Assembly: GCA_016219375.1 (NCBI GenBank)
Contig: JACRNC010000008.1
Coordinates: 124,001 to 188,000 of the forward strand
Source: Burkholderiales bacterium
GTDB lineage: Bacteria; Pseudomonadota; Gammaproteobacteria; Burkholderiales; Burkholderiaceae_C
Reading direction: 5' to 3'
Length of the DNA stretch: 64,000 nucleotides
A model generated the notes under the pieces. That model was given only the letters and a program-made list of their open reading frames with translations, searched no databases and was not told where the DNA came from. Both the position numbers and the translations under genes were made by a program. Shown one piece after another: positions 9,972-19,188 of this stretch. Position 1 is the stretch's first letter; every line of letters starts with the position of its first letter.

Positions 9972-10718
9972 ATGCCCACCCGCCCCGTCGTCGCCATCTT
10001 CCAGCACCACCCGCACCAGGGGCCGGGCTTCCTGCTGCACGTGCTGCAGGGCGCCGGCCTGCGCCCCGAGCTGTTCGACCCCGACGAGCGCAGCGACCGC
10101 CCGGCCGACCTGCGCGGCTTCGCCGGCCTGGTCGTGCTGGGCAGCGACCACAGCGTCAACGAGGACCGGCCGTGGATCCACCATGAGCGCGCCCTGGTGC
10201 GCCAGGCGGTGCGCGACGGCATCCCGGTGATGGGCCACTGCTTCGGCAGCCAGCTGCTGGCCCAGGCCCTGGGTGCGCGCGTGGGCCGCAGCTGCCGGCC
10301 GCAGATCGGCTGGAAGCGCCTGCGCGCCACGCCCGAGGGCCGCGAGCTGCTGGGCCAGGCCGAGGTCTGGTCCTTCAACTGGCATTACGAAGCCTTCGGC
10401 ATCCCGCGCGGCGCCACCCGCGTGCTGGCCGGCGCGCAGGGGCTCAACAAGGGCTTCGTGCTCGGCCCTCACATGGGCTTCCAGTGCCACTTCGAGGTGA
10501 CGCAAGAGACCATCGAGGACTGGTGCGCCGAGGGTGCCAAGGAAGTGGCCGGGCGCGACGAGCCCACCGTGCAGAGCATCGAGCAGATGCTGAGCCAGGC
10601 GCCGCAGGTGCTGCCCGACATGCACGCCACCGCGCGGCGTGTCTATGCGCGCTGGATCGAGGGCGTGCGGCGGCGGCACTCGCGGGGCGCAGGCGGCACC
10701 GTGGCCGGCCGGGGCTGA
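9972..10718 (+). CDS. Class I glutamine amidotransferase-like protein, copy 1
   Basis: A 248-residue stand-alone class I amidotransferase domain. The nucleophile lies in the elbow GHCFGSQ (Cys90), and the His/Glu pair of the triad is QCHFE (His173, Glu175). The protein is of the GuaA-like 'type 1 glutamine amidotransferase' group, which hydrolyses glutamine to supply ammonia or, in some members, cleaves gamma-glutamyl substrates. No synthetase partner is adjacent, so the acceptor is unknown. The second copy downstream shares GSDHSVN, GHCFG, FNWH-E-FGIP, LNKGF and FQCH-EVT, showing a tandem duplication. It is divergent from apaG, with about 135 bp between the starts. The frame upstream of this ATG is not protein-like. 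Confidence 0.85.
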   Translation: MPTRPVVAIFQHHPHQGPGFLLHVLQGAGLRPELFDPDERSDRPADLRGFAGLVVLGSDHSVNEDRPWIHHERALVRQAVRDGIPVMGHCFGSQLLAQALGARVGRSCRPQIGWKRLRATPEGRELLGQAEVWSFNWHYEAFGIPRGATRVLAGAQGLNKGFVLGPHMGFQCHFEVTQETIEDWCAEGAKEVAGRDEPTVQSIEQMLSQAPQVLPDMHATARRVYARWIEGVRRRHSRGAGGTVAGRG

Positions 10719-10924
10719 TCTGTGGCGGCCACCCGCATCGGCCGCAGCATGGGTGCGGATGCCGACGCGGACACCGATGCGCCCGCGGCACGCAGCGCAT
10801 GTCGCAGGGCCCTTCCCTTGATGCCGCCTTGCCACCGGCGGCCGCACACTTGGCACGGCCCTGAGGCGTGGCGACGCAGACTGGCCGGGTCGCCACAGAC
10901 GGCACCTGCCACGGTGCCTGCAAC

Positions 10925-11728
10925 ATGGACTCCCAGCCGCTTCCGGTGCTCATCCTGCAGCACGACGCCGCCCAGCGCCCGGGCTATCTGCTGGAGCGCC
11001 TGCACCAGCGCCGCATGCCGGCGCGCATCCTCCACCCGGCCCAGGGCGAGGCCCTGCCGCACAGCCTGCGTGGCTTCAGCGGCCTGGTGCTGCTGGGCAG
11101 CGACCACAGCGTCAACGACGCGCAGCCCTGGATCGAGCGCGAGCGCCAGCTGGTGCGCACGGCCATCGCCGACGACGTGCCGGTGCTGGGCCACTGCTTC
11201 GGCGGGCAGATGATGGCCGCGGCGCTGGACGCGCGGGTCGGCCGCGCGGCGCAGCCGCAGATCGGCTTTGCGCGGCTGCGCGCCACGCCGGCCGGGCAGG
11301 CGGTGATCGGCGCGCCCGAGCTGGTGGCCTTCAACTGGCACCACGAGACCTTCGGCATCCCGGCCGGCGCCACGCGCACGCTGGTGGGCACGCACTGCCT
11401 GAACAAGGGCTTCATCGCCGGGCGCCACCTGGCCTTCCAGTGCCACCTGGAGGTCACGGCCGACATCCTGATCGACTGGTGTGCCCACGGCGCCGACGAG
11501 CTGGCCCGGGCCCACGGCCCCGCGGTGCAGACGGCCGAGCAGATCCTGGCCCTGGCGCCGCGCCTGCTGCCGGCGGTGCACCGCGCGGCGCGGCAGGTCT
11601 ATGACCACTGGATCGACGGCCTGCCGGGCGCGCGCGCGGCCCGCGTGCAGCCGCTGCACCCGTGGACGGCCGCGCTGCAGCGCGCCGGCGCGGCGCCCGC
11701 CATGCGTGTGCCGCAGCGCCTGGCTTGA
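10925..11728 (+). CDS. Class I glutamine amidotransferase-like protein, copy 2
   Basis: A 267-residue paralogue of the gene just upstream, with all catalytic residues kept: Cys91 in GHCFGGQ and the His/Glu of QCHLE. Both copies share the same segment order over their whole length, but side chains differ widely, indicating an old duplication and possibly different substrates. A C-terminal tail of about 25 residues is absent from copy 1. About 200 bp without a recognisable gene separate the copies, so they may have separate promoters. The gene converges on kdpE; the 80 bp between them hold a GC-rich hairpin. The ATG begins the conserved PVLILQHD strand; an upstream GTG frame extension looks non-coding. 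Confidence 0.82.
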   Translation: MDSQPLPVLILQHDAAQRPGYLLERLHQRRMPARILHPAQGEALPHSLRGFSGLVLLGSDHSVNDAQPWIERERQLVRTAIADDVPVLGHCFGGQMMAAALDARVGRAAQPQIGFARLRATPAGQAVIGAPELVAFNWHHETFGIPAGATRTLVGTHCLNKGFIAGRHLAFQCHLEVTADILIDWCAHGADELARAHGPAVQTAEQILALAPRLLPAVHRAARQVYDHWIDGLPGARAARVQPLHPWTAALQRAGAAPAMRVPQRLA

Positions 11729-11759
11729 GGCGCGCCCCGCCGCGAGGCGGGAAGGCGCC
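11729..11759. terminator. GC-rich hairpin between converging genes
   Basis: CCCGCC-GCGA-GGCGGG (11736-11751) forms a perfect 6-bp stem with a GNRA tetraloop, and outer arms GGCGC/GCGCC extend it. It lies right after the second amidotransferase stop and before the kdpE stop on the other strand. No U-tract follows, so an intrinsic terminator is uncertain. Confidence 0.35.
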
Positions 11760-11808
11760 CCGGCGCAAGGGCGCGGCCCGCGTGCAGCGCCGGCCGGGCC
11801 GCCTCGGC

Positions 11809-12504
11809 TCAGGGCACGAAGCGGTAGCCCACGCCGGTCTCGGTGCGCAGGTGGCGCGGCTGGGACGGGTCGTCCTCCAGCTTGCGGCGCAGCTGGGCCA
11901 TGTAGACGCGCAGGTAGTGCGCATCCTCCACATGCGAGGGGCCCCACACGGCGGCCAGCAGCTGCCGGTGGGTGAGCACGCAGTTGGGATGCGCCGCCAG
12001 GTGGGTGAGCAGCCGGTACTCGATGGGCGTGAGGTGCAGCGGCTGGCCGTCGCGGGTGACCGTGCGGTGCATCAGGTCGACCTGCACGCCGCCGAAGTCG
12101 AGCGTGGCGCTGCTGCCGGTGGCCGCGGCCTGCGCGCGGCGGCGCAGGTGGGCGCGCACCCGGGCCAGCAGCTCGCCGGCGCCGAAGGGCTTGGCCAGGT
12201 AGTCGTCGGCGCCGGCATCCAGCGCGGCGATCTTGTCGGCCTCCGAGCCGCGGGCCGACAGCACGATCACCGGCACGTCGGACCAGCCGCGCAGGTCGCG
12301 GATGAAGTCGCTGCCGTCGCCATCGGGCAGGCCCAGGTCCAGCACCACCAGGTCGGGGCGGCGGGTGCCGGCCTCGATCAGGCCGCGCCGCACGCCCTCG
12401 GCCTCGGCCACGTCCAGGCCCTGCTCCTGCAGCGCCCAGCGCACGAAGCGGCGGATCTCCGGGTCGTCCTCGACCAGCAGGATCTTGGGCGTGGGCTCGG
12501 TCAT
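11809..12504 (-). CDS. kdpE: KdpE response regulator
   Basis: A 231-residue OmpR/PhoB-type regulator. The receiver (residues 8-120) has the acidic pair EDD, the phospho-acceptor in VVLDLGLPDGDG, and the conserved Lys in AKPFGAGELLARV. A winged-helix DNA-binding domain follows, with LTPIEYRLLTHLAAHPNCVLTHRQLL and the terminal RKLEDDPSQPRHLRTETGVGYRF. It is encoded directly after kdpD with a 4-bp ATGA overlap, making it the last gene of the kdp operon. Phosphorylated by KdpD under potassium limitation or osmotic stress, KdpE activates transcription of kdpFABC. Its likely binding region is upstream of the operon near 21.27-21.29 kb. Confidence 0.95.
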   Translation of the reverse strand: MTEPTPKILLVEDDPEIRRFVRWALQEQGLDVAEAEGVRRGLIEAGTRRPDLVVLDLGLPDGDGSDFIRDLRGWSDVPVIVLSARGSEADKIAALDAGADDYLAKPFGAGELLARVRAHLRRRAQAAATGSSATLDFGGVQVDLMHRTVTRDGQPLHLTPIEYRLLTHLAAHPNCVLTHRQLLAAVWGPSHVEDAHYLRVYMAQLRRKLEDDPSQPRHLRTETGVGYRFVP

Positions 12505-15353
12505 CGTTCAGCAGCAGGCGTGGTGGGCGTTCCGGGCGGGACGGGGACCGCGGCAGCCGCGTGGGCGACGGGATGAGTGACGTCCGCAAGCGGCGCAGAG
12601 ACCTGCGGATCAACAGTCCGTCGATCTGCTGCCGCATCGGCTGCATCCGTCGCATGGTCCCCCGGCAACGGCTCGCCCGCAGGCAGCGGCGGCGGCTCGC
12701 CGCGCGGCAGGCGGATCTCGAAGCGGGCGCCGCCGCCCGGGCGGTTCTCGGCGCGGATGGTGCCACCGTGGGCCTGCACGATGGCGCGGCAGATGGCCAG
12801 GCCCAGGCCCACGCCGGGCGTGGCGCTCTCGGCGCGGCCGCGCTCGAACTTCTCGAAGATGGCCTCCTCCTTGTGCAGCGGCAGGCCGGGGCCGCGGTCC
12901 TGCACGATCAGGCTCACCTCTTCGTCATAGGCCACTGCCAGGATCTGGATGGGCGTGCCCGGCGGCGTGTACTTGGCCGCGTTCTCCAGCAGGTTGACCA
13001 GCACGCGCTCCATCAGCACGGCATCGACGTGCAGCAGCGGCAGCTCCGCGGGCAGGTCGGCGCGCACCGGGTGCGCGGCCAGCAAGGGGCCCACGGCCTG
13101 CAGCGCGGTGCCCACCACCTCTTCCAGCGGCAGCCACTGGCGGTTCAGGCGGATGCGGCCGGACTCCAGCCGCGCCATGTCCAGCAGGTTGGTCACCAGC
13201 GCGCTCATGCGCAGCGCGGCCTCGCGCATGCGCCGGCCCAGGCTGCGCTGGGCCTCGTCGGCGCCGGCGCTGCCGGCCAGCGTGTCGGCCATGCCCACCA
13301 GCGCGGCCAGCGGCGTGCGCAGGTCGTGGGAGATGGCGGCCAGCAGCGAGTTGCGCAGCCGCTCGCCCTCCATCTGCAGCGTGCTGGCCTGGGCCACGTC
13401 CACGTAGTGCAGCCGCTCCAGCGCCAGGCCGGCCAGCGAGGCGCAGGTCTCCAGCAGCCGGCGCTGCTCCGGCAGCAGCAGCCGCGCGGCATCGGCCGGC
13501 TCCACCACCAGCACGCCGCGGATGCGCATGGGCGCGCGCAGCGGCAGGTAGAGCAGCGGCGAGCCGGGCAGCGTGTCGGTGCCCAGGCCGGCATCCTGGC
13601 CGCGGGCATAGGCCCATTGCGCCACGCTGGCGTCGATGCCGGCGGGGGGCTCGGGCGCGGGCAGCGCCGGCAGCAGCCGGTCGTTGGCCGACACCGGCAG
13701 CAGCGCGGCGCGGGCATCGAACTGCGAGCGGGCAAAACGCGTGACCACCTCGGCCACCTGCTCGGCCAGCAGAGCGCCGGCCAGCTCGCGGGCCAGCTCG
13801 TAGAGCGCACGCATGCGGCTCTCGCGCTGAACGGCCACGCGCGCCTGCTGCTTGAGCCCGGCCGTCATCTGGCCGATGACCAGCGCCACCACCAGCATCA
13901 CCGCGAACGTCAGCAGGTACTGCACGTCGCTGACGCTGAAGGAAAAGCGTGGCTCGACATAGAAAAAGTCGAAGGCGCCCACCGCCAGCACCGCGGCCAG
14001 CACCGCCGGCCCGCGCCCCCAGCGCACGGCCACGCCCACCACCCCGAGCAGGAAGAGCATGACGATGTTGGCCGTCTCGAAGACGCCAGCCAGTGGCGCG
14101 GCAAGCAGGGCCACGGCCGCGCAGACGACCGCGCTCATGGCATAGCCGACCCACGGGATGCGCTCTGCCGGGGTGAATGCGGGCGGGGCAGCGGCATTGC
14201 GCGGCGTGCCGGCCAGCGACACCTGCACGAGGTCCAGGTCGGCCGCCAGCCGGGCGATGTGCTGCGCCAGCCCGATGCGGCCCCAGGGCAGGCGATGCCG
14301 CGGCGGCGCATGGCCCAGCAGCAGGCGCGACAGGTTGTGCTCGCGCGCATAGCGCACCAGCGTGTCGGCCACAGCGGTGCCGGGCAGCGTGGCCGTGCTG
14401 GCGCCCAGGTCCTGGGCCAGCTTGAGCAGGCGCACGATGCGCTGGCGGGCGGCATCCGGCAGCCGCTGCAGCGCCGGGGTCTCGACGAACACCGCGTGCC
14501 AGGGCACGTCCAGCTGCCCCGCCAGCCGGGCGGCCGCGCGCACCACGCGCTCGCTGCGCTCGTCCGGGCCGATGCCGGCCAGCACCGCGCCGCGCGTCTG
14601 CCACACCGGCACACCGGACAGCTCGCGCCGGTAGGCCTGCATCTGGTCGTCCACGCGGTCGGCGGTGCGGCGCAGCGCCAGCTCGCGCAGGGCGATGAGG
14701 TTGCCCTTGCGGAAGAAGTGGTCCACCGCGCGCTCGGCCTGCTGCGGCAGGTAGACCTTGCCCTGCTTCAGGCGCAGCAGCAGCTCGTCGGGCGGCAGGT
14801 CCACCAGCACCACGTCGTCGGCCGCATCGAAGACGCGGTCGGGCACCGTCTCCCACACGCGCACGCCGGTGATGCCGCTGACCACGTCGTTGAGGCTGTC
14901 CAGATGCTGGACGTTCATCGTCGTCCACACGTCGATGCCGGCAGCCAGCAGCTCCTCCACGTCTTGCCAGCGCTTGGGATGGCGGCAGCCGGCCACGTTG
15001 CTGTGCGCCAGCTCGTCGACCAGGATCAGCGCCGGGCGGCGCTGCAGCGCGCCCTCCAGGTCGAACTCCTGCAGGCTGCGGCCCTTGTAGTCGACGGCCT
15101 TCAGCGGCAGGCGCGGCAGGCCGTCGAGCAGGGCCTGCGTCTCGGCACGGCCGTGGGTCTCGATGACGCCGACGAGCACGTCCTGGCCCTGCTGGTGCAG
15201 CGCGCGCGCGGCGGCCAGCATGGCGAAGGTCTTGCCCACGCCGGCGGAGGCGCCGAAGAAGACCTTCAGCCGGCCGCGCGCGGCCCGGGCCTCGTCCTGC
15301 CGGATGCGCGCCAGCAGGGCGTCGGGGTCCGGGCGGTCATCGTCATCCGTCAT
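12501..15353 (-). CDS. kdpD: KdpD osmosensitive K+ channel histidine kinase
   Basis: A 950-residue sensor kinase (E. coli 894). The N-terminal KdpD domain begins at about residue 20 with the Walker A-like GASAGVGKT and the LVDELAHSNVAG segment; a universal-stress-protein fold follows (about residues 250-370). Four membrane helices lie around residues 400-500, then a GAF-like region, the dimerisation/phospho-acceptor motif AISHDLRTPLAAL, and an ATPase domain with NLLENAAKYTP, DRGPGLP and GVGLGLAICRAI. It senses low potassium/turgor and controls KdpE. The ATG shown begins the MTDDDDRPDPDALL peptide that leads into the conserved domain; the longer open frame upstream is the shadow of the porin gene. 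Confidence 0.95.
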   Translation of the reverse strand: MTDDDDRPDPDALLARIRQDEARAARGRLKVFFGASAGVGKTFAMLAAARALHQQGQDVLVGVIETHGRAETQALLDGLPRLPLKAVDYKGRSLQEFDLEGALQRRPALILVDELAHSNVAGCRHPKRWQDVEELLAAGIDVWTTMNVQHLDSLNDVVSGITGVRVWETVPDRVFDAADDVVLVDLPPDELLLRLKQGKVYLPQQAERAVDHFFRKGNLIALRELALRRTADRVDDQMQAYRRELSGVPVWQTRGAVLAGIGPDERSERVVRAAARLAGQLDVPWHAVFVETPALQRLPDAARQRIVRLLKLAQDLGASTATLPGTAVADTLVRYAREHNLSRLLLGHAPPRHRLPWGRIGLAQHIARLAADLDLVQVSLAGTPRNAAAPPAFTPAERIPWVGYAMSAVVCAAVALLAAPLAGVFETANIVMLFLLGVVGVAVRWGRGPAVLAAVLAVGAFDFFYVEPRFSFSVSDVQYLLTFAVMLVVALVIGQMTAGLKQQARVAVQRESRMRALYELARELAGALLAEQVAEVVTRFARSQFDARAALLPVSANDRLLPALPAPEPPAGIDASVAQWAYARGQDAGLGTDTLPGSPLLYLPLRAPMRIRGVLVVEPADAARLLLPEQRRLLETCASLAGLALERLHYVDVAQASTLQMEGERLRNSLLAAISHDLRTPLAALVGMADTLAGSAGADEAQRSLGRRMREAALRMSALVTNLLDMARLESGRIRLNRQWLPLEEVVGTALQAVGPLLAAHPVRADLPAELPLLHVDAVLMERVLVNLLENAAKYTPPGTPIQILAVAYDEEVSLIVQDRGPGLPLHKEEAIFEKFERGRAESATPGVGLGLAICRAIVQAHGGTIRAENRPGGGARFEIRLPRGEPPPLPAGEPLPGDHATDAADAAADRRTVDPQVSAPLADVTHPVAHAAAAVPVPPGTPTTPAAER

Positions 15354-15399
15354 CACGGCAGCTGGGCACCAAGGTGCAGCGGTTGTAGCACCCGGGCCA

Positions 15400-16176
15400 T
15401 CAGAACGCCCGCGCAACGGACACCACCACGCCGGTCTTGCCGCCGTCGCGCAGGTTGGCGGTGGTGAAGTAGTCCTTGTCGCTGGTGCCGACGACCGACA
15501 AGCCCAGCAGCCAGCCGTTGAGGTCCTTGGTGACGCCGACCTTGTAGTCGGAGACGTTGTCGTCCTGCAGGCCGGCATCCTTGCCGTTCTTGACGTACTG
15601 GTAGCCGTAGTGCGCGTTGACGCCCCAGCCCTGGCCGAGGTCGTAGGCAAATCCCAGGTCGATGTAGTAGTTGCCGTCGGTGTCCACGCTGGTGCCGTCG
15701 CCCAGGCCGAAGAAGTTGGTCAGGCCGTAGCTGAGCTTCAGCGTGAAGTAGCTGAAGCTGGCGCCGATGTAGACCTCGCCCTGGTCGACATGGCCCAGGC
15801 CGCCCTTGTCGCCGCCGCTGGGGTAGTAGTAGTACAGCGCGCCGACATCAAGGTTGACCGGGCCGGCGGCGAATTTGTAGCCGCCGTAGAAGTCCATCTC
15901 GAGGCTGGCGCCGCGGTACAGGCCGGACTCGACATTGGAGTTCCAGTTGCCCAGGTAGAAGCCGGAGCTGTGGGCGAAGTCGATGCCGCCTTGCAGCGTC
16001 GGGTTGTAGCCGGTCTGCGTGAAGCCGCGGAAGCGGTAGTCCGAGGCCAGGGTGACATTGCCGGTGACCGTGTAGTCGGGCTTGGCCTCCTGGGCGATGG
16101 CCGAAGCCGGAACGACAAGGGACGGCAGCAGGGCCAGGGCGGTCAGGGCCGCAGTGGTAAAGCGCACGGGTGTCAT
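15400..16176 (-). CDS. TorF-family putative outer-membrane porin (TIGR02001 type)
   Basis: A 258-residue exported protein: a signal peptide (MTPVRF, hydrophobic core, cut after an Ala-rich ASAIAQ region) followed by alternating amphipathic strands rich in Gly, Tyr and aromatic residues and a C-terminal Phe, the outer-membrane barrel signature. Family markers include TLASDYRFRGFTQTG, a YLGNWNSNVE-type strand and GGYKFAAGPVNLDVGALYYYYP. The family is of unknown substrate; members I recall sit near ammonium transporters. Here it lies between kdpC and kdpD, suggesting a role in cation entry. The ATG used overlaps the stop of the upstream 53-residue ORF (ATGA); another in-frame ATG 15 bases upstream is part of a 15-bp tandem duplication. 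Confidence 0.8.
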   Translation of the reverse strand: MTPVRFTTAALTALALLPSLVVPASAIAQEAKPDYTVTGNVTLASDYRFRGFTQTGYNPTLQGGIDFAHSSGFYLGNWNSNVESGLYRGASLEMDFYGGYKFAAGPVNLDVGALYYYYPSGGDKGGLGHVDQGEVYIGASFSYFTLKLSYGLTNFFGLGDGTSVDTDGNYYIDLGFAYDLGQGWGVNAHYGYQYVKNGKDAGLQDDNVSDYKVGVTKDLNGWLLGLSVVGTSDKDYFTTANLRDGGKTGVVVSVARAF

Positions 16177-16334
16177 GGGGTTCGTTTGCATGAGGTTCGT
16201 TTGCGTTGAGGTGAGGGCGGGCGGGCCGGGGCGTCGCCAGGACGCCCGGGCCGGCCCAGGAGCCAGCCCGCCAGCAGCAGGGGCAGCGCCACGGCAGCCA
16301 CGGCCGCCAGCGCAGCCAGCAGTTCGGTCCACAT
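16173..16334 (-). CDS. Small membrane protein in the kdp operon (53 residues)
   Basis: An unlisted 53-codon ORF between kdpC and the porin. Residues 3-27 are a continuous hydrophobic helix (LLAALAAVAAVALPLLLAGW), followed by a basic, proline-rich cytoplasmic-type tail ending QRKRTSCKRTP. Its TGA overlaps the porin ATG (ATGA), the same coupling used at several joints in this operon. GC is very high at third codon positions over the hydrophobic part. No clear ribosome-binding site precedes the ATG, which lowers confidence. I do not recognise the family. It could modulate the porin or the Kdp complex, as KdpF does, or be a chance hydrophobic frame. Confidence 0.5.
   Translation of the reverse strand: MWTELLAALAAVAAVALPLLLAGWLLGRPGRPGDAPARPPSPQRKRTSCKRTP
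16174..16203 (-). repeat. 15-bp tandem duplication at the porin start
   Basis: Two back-to-back copies of CAAACGAACCYCATG on the minus strand, each ending in an ATG in frame with the porin. The duplication gives the porin two candidate start codons and adds five codons (CKRTP-type) to the end of the upstream small ORF. Confidence 0.8.
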
Positions 16335-16395
16335 GGGTGCAGGGCGATGAGGCGGTCAGCCGATCGGCAGCCGCGCAGGTGGCGGCGCCGGGGAC

Positions 16396-17055
16396 TCAGC
16401 GGGCCGCGGCCTGGTCCAGGTCCAGGTTGAGCAGCAGCACGTTGACCCGCGGCTCGCCCAGCAGGCCCCACAGGCGGTCTTCGGTGTGCGAGTCCACCAG
16501 GGCGCGCACGCGCTCGGCGGGCAGGCTGCGCGCACGGGCCACGCGCTCCACCTGGTAGTCGGCTGCGGCGCGGCTGATGTGCGGGTCCAGCCCGCTGGCC
16601 GAGGCGGTGACCAGGTCCACTGGCACGGGCCGGGTGTTGCCGGGGTCGGCCGCCTTCAGCGCGGCCATGCGGGCCTTCACCGCGTCGACGAGCGCCGGGT
16701 TGAGCGGCCCCTGGTTGGAGCCGCCAGAGGCGCCCGCGTTGTAGGGCATGGGCGCCGTGGCCGACGGCCGGCTCCAGAAGTGGGCCGGGCCGCTGAAGGC
16801 CTGGCCGATCAGGCGCGAGCCGACCACCTGGCCGCCCCGGCGGACCAGGCTGCCACTGGCTTCATCCGGCCAGACGGCCTGGGCCACGCCGGTGACCGCC
16901 AAGGGATAGAGCGCACCGGTGACCAGGGCGAGCAGCAGGAACAGCGAGACCGCCGGGCGCCAAACGGCACCCAGCGATGGCCGCTGCGCGTCGTCTGCCA
17001 GGGCGGCAGCCGGTGCACCGCCTGCGGCCGCGTTCACGGGTTGAAGCAAGGACAT
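16396..17055 (-). CDS. kdpC: KdpC, K+-transporting ATPase subunit C
   Basis: A 219-residue subunit (E. coli 190) with one N-terminal membrane helix (about residues 32-55, [19 protein letters not shown]) and a periplasmic domain carrying the family blocks [38 protein letters not shown] and [22 protein letters not shown]. KdpC helps couple ATP hydrolysis by KdpB to potassium movement through KdpA. The ATG has an AGGAG site 7 nt upstream. A low-complexity N-terminal extension of about 25 residues precedes the membrane helix. It follows kdpB by 20 bp. Confidence 0.95.
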   Translation of the reverse strand: MSLLQPVNAAAGGAPAAALADDAQRPSLGAVWRPAVSLFLLLALVTGALYPLAVTGVAQAVWPDEASGSLVRRGGQVVGSRLIGQAFSGPAHFWSRPSATAPMPYNAGASGGSNQGPLNPALVDAVKARMAALKAADPGNTRPVPVDLVTASASGLDPHISRAAADYQVERVARARSLPAERVRALVDSHTEDRLWGLLGEPRVNVLLLNLDLDQAAAR

Positions 17056-17075
17056 GAGGAACTCCTGAACGCGGC

Positions 17076-19187
17076 TCAGACCCAGCCCAGCGCCGCCAGC
17101 GCCAGGTCGATGAGCTTGATGCCGATGAAAGGCACGACCACGCCGCCCAGGCCGTAGACGAGCAGGTTGCGGCGCAGCAGGCTGGCGGCCCCCAGGGCAC
17201 GGTAGGGCACGCCCTTGAGCGCCAGCGGGATGAGGAAGACGATGACCAGCGCGTTGAAGATCACCGCCGACAGCACGGCCGACACCGGGCTGGCCAGCTG
17301 CATGACGTTGAGCGCCTGCAGCTGCGGATAGGTGGCAACGAACGCCGCCGGCACGATGGCGAAGTACTTGGCCACGTCGTTGGCGATGCTGAACGTGGTC
17401 AGCGAGCCGCGCGTCATCAGCATCTGCTTGCCGGTCTCCACCACCTCGATCAGCTTGGTCGGGTTGGAGTCCAGGTCGACCATGTTGCCGGCCTCCTTGG
17501 CCGCCTGCGTGCCGCTGTTCATGGCCACGGCCACGTCGGCCTGGGCCAGCGCGGGCGCGTCGTTGGTGCCGTCGCCGGTCATGGCCACCAGCTTGCCCTC
17601 GGCCTGGTACTGGCGGATCAGCGCCAGCTTCTGCTCGGGCGTGGCCTCGGCCAGGAAGTCGTCGACACCGGCCTCGGCCGCGATGGCGGCAGCCGTCAGC
17701 CGGTTGTCGCCGGTGACCATCACCGTCTTGATGCCCATGCGGCGCAGCTCGGCAAAGCGTGACTGGATGCCTCCCTTGACCACGTCCTTGAGCTCGATGA
17801 CGCCCAGGACCCTTTTCCCGTCGGCGACGACCAGCGGCGTGCTGCCGCGCCGCGCCACGGCATCGACTGCGCCGGCCACCTCTGGCGGGAAGCTGCCGCC
17901 CAGGGCCTCGACATGGCGGCGCACCGCCTCGGCCGCGCCCTTGCGCACCTGGCGCACCGGGGTGCCCCCGGCGCTGTCCATGCCCGGCAGGTCCACACCG
18001 CTCATGCGCGTGGCGGCCGAGAAGTGCACAAAGCTCGCGCCCAGCGCCTGCACGTCGCGCTCGCGCAGCTGGAAGCGCTGCTTGGCCAGCACGACGATGC
18101 TGCGGCCCTCGGGCGTCTCGTCGGCCAGCGAGGCCAGCTGCGCGGCATCGGCCAGCTCGGCCTCCTTGATGCCGGGCGCGGGCAGCAGGGTGGACGCCTG
18201 CCGGTTGCCCAGCGTGATGGTGCCGGTCTTGTCCAGCAGCAGCACGTCCACGTCGCCCGCGGCCTCCACCGCGCGGCCGGAGGTAGCGATCACATTGGCC
18301 TGCATCATGCGGCTCATCCCCGCCACGCCGATGGCCGACAGCAGGCCGGCGATGGTCGTGGGGATCAGGCACACCAGCAGTGCCACCAGCACCGTGATGG
18401 ACACCGGCGAGCCGCCGCCGGCCACCTGCACGCTGAACAGCGAAAACGGCAGCAGCGTCACCGTCACGCCCAGGAAGACCAGGGTCAGCGCCACCAGCAG
18501 GATGGTCAGCGCGATCTCGTTGGGCGTCTTCTGGCGCTTGGCGCCCTCCACCATCGCGATCATGCGGTCCACGAAGGTGTCGCCTGGGTTGACCGTCACC
18601 CGCACCACGATCCAGTCCGACAGCACGCGCGTGCCGCCGGTGACCGACGAGAAGTCACCGCCGGACTCGCGGATCACCGGAGCCGACTCGCCGGTGATGG
18701 CGCTTTCGTCCACCGTGGCCACGCCGTCGAGCACCTCGCCGTCGGCGGGGATGACATCGCCGGCCGAGACCAGCACCACGTCGCCCTTGCGCAGCTCGCT
18801 GGCCTGCACGGGGATCCATCGGGCCTCGTGGTTCGGCTCGGCGAGCTTCTTGGCCACGGTCTGCTTCTTCAGGCCGCGCAGCGAGGCCGCCTGCGCCTTG
18901 CTGCGGCCTTCGGCCAGGGCCTCGGCGAAGTTGGCGAAGAGCACGGTGAACCACAGCCACAGCGCCACGGCCAGCACGAAGCCCGGGCGCTCGACGGCGC
19001 CGCCGGATGCCGCCTGGGCGCCAGCCATCGCCTGCACCGCCAGCACCGTGGTCAGCACACTGCCCAGGTAGACCACGAACATCACCGGGTTGCGCCACTG
19101 CACCCGCGGGTCCAGCTTGCGCACCGCCTCCATCGCGGCCGGCCACAGCAGCTGCGCATCGAACAGCGAGAACGTCTTGCGCGTCAT
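17076..19187 (-). CDS. kdpB: KdpB, K+-transporting P-type ATPase
   Basis: A 703-residue P-type ATPase catalytic subunit. Visible motifs are GESAPV in the actuator region (TGES), the phosphorylation site [12 protein letters not shown], the nucleotide-binding KGAAEAV region, [14 protein letters not shown] and the hinge [25 protein letters not shown]. Membrane helices occur at the N-terminus, before the phosphorylation domain and at the C-terminus. KdpB hydrolyses ATP to drive high-affinity potassium uptake with KdpA and KdpC. Its ATG lies one base after the kdpA stop, with GGAGGG overlapping the kdpA 3' end as ribosome-binding site. Confidence 0.97.
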   Translation of the reverse strand: MTRKTFSLFDAQLLWPAAMEAVRKLDPRVQWRNPVMFVVYLGSVLTTVLAVQAMAGAQAASGGAVERPGFVLAVALWLWFTVLFANFAEALAEGRSKAQAASLRGLKKQTVAKKLAEPNHEARWIPVQASELRKGDVVLVSAGDVIPADGEVLDGVATVDESAITGESAPVIRESGGDFSSVTGGTRVLSDWIVVRVTVNPGDTFVDRMIAMVEGAKRQKTPNEIALTILLVALTLVFLGVTVTLLPFSLFSVQVAGGGSPVSITVLVALLVCLIPTTIAGLLSAIGVAGMSRMMQANVIATSGRAVEAAGDVDVLLLDKTGTITLGNRQASTLLPAPGIKEAELADAAQLASLADETPEGRSIVVLAKQRFQLRERDVQALGASFVHFSAATRMSGVDLPGMDSAGGTPVRQVRKGAAEAVRRHVEALGGSFPPEVAGAVDAVARRGSTPLVVADGKRVLGVIELKDVVKGGIQSRFAELRRMGIKTVMVTGDNRLTAAAIAAEAGVDDFLAEATPEQKLALIRQYQAEGKLVAMTGDGTNDAPALAQADVAVAMNSGTQAAKEAGNMVDLDSNPTKLIEVVETGKQMLMTRGSLTTFSIANDVAKYFAIVPAAFVATYPQLQALNVMQLASPVSAVLSAVIFNALVIVFLIPLALKGVPYRALGAASLLRRNLLVYGLGGVVVPFIGIKLIDLALAALGWV

Positions 19188-19188
19188 C

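Noticed and set aside
12561-15467. Very long plus-strand open frame (968 codons) opposite kdpD
   Set aside because: High GC removes stops from antisense frames. The translation is Gln/His/Arg/Gly-rich with no domain, and kdpD is certain on the other strand. The same applies to long antisense frames over gatA, ntrY, rsmB and the GGDEF genes.
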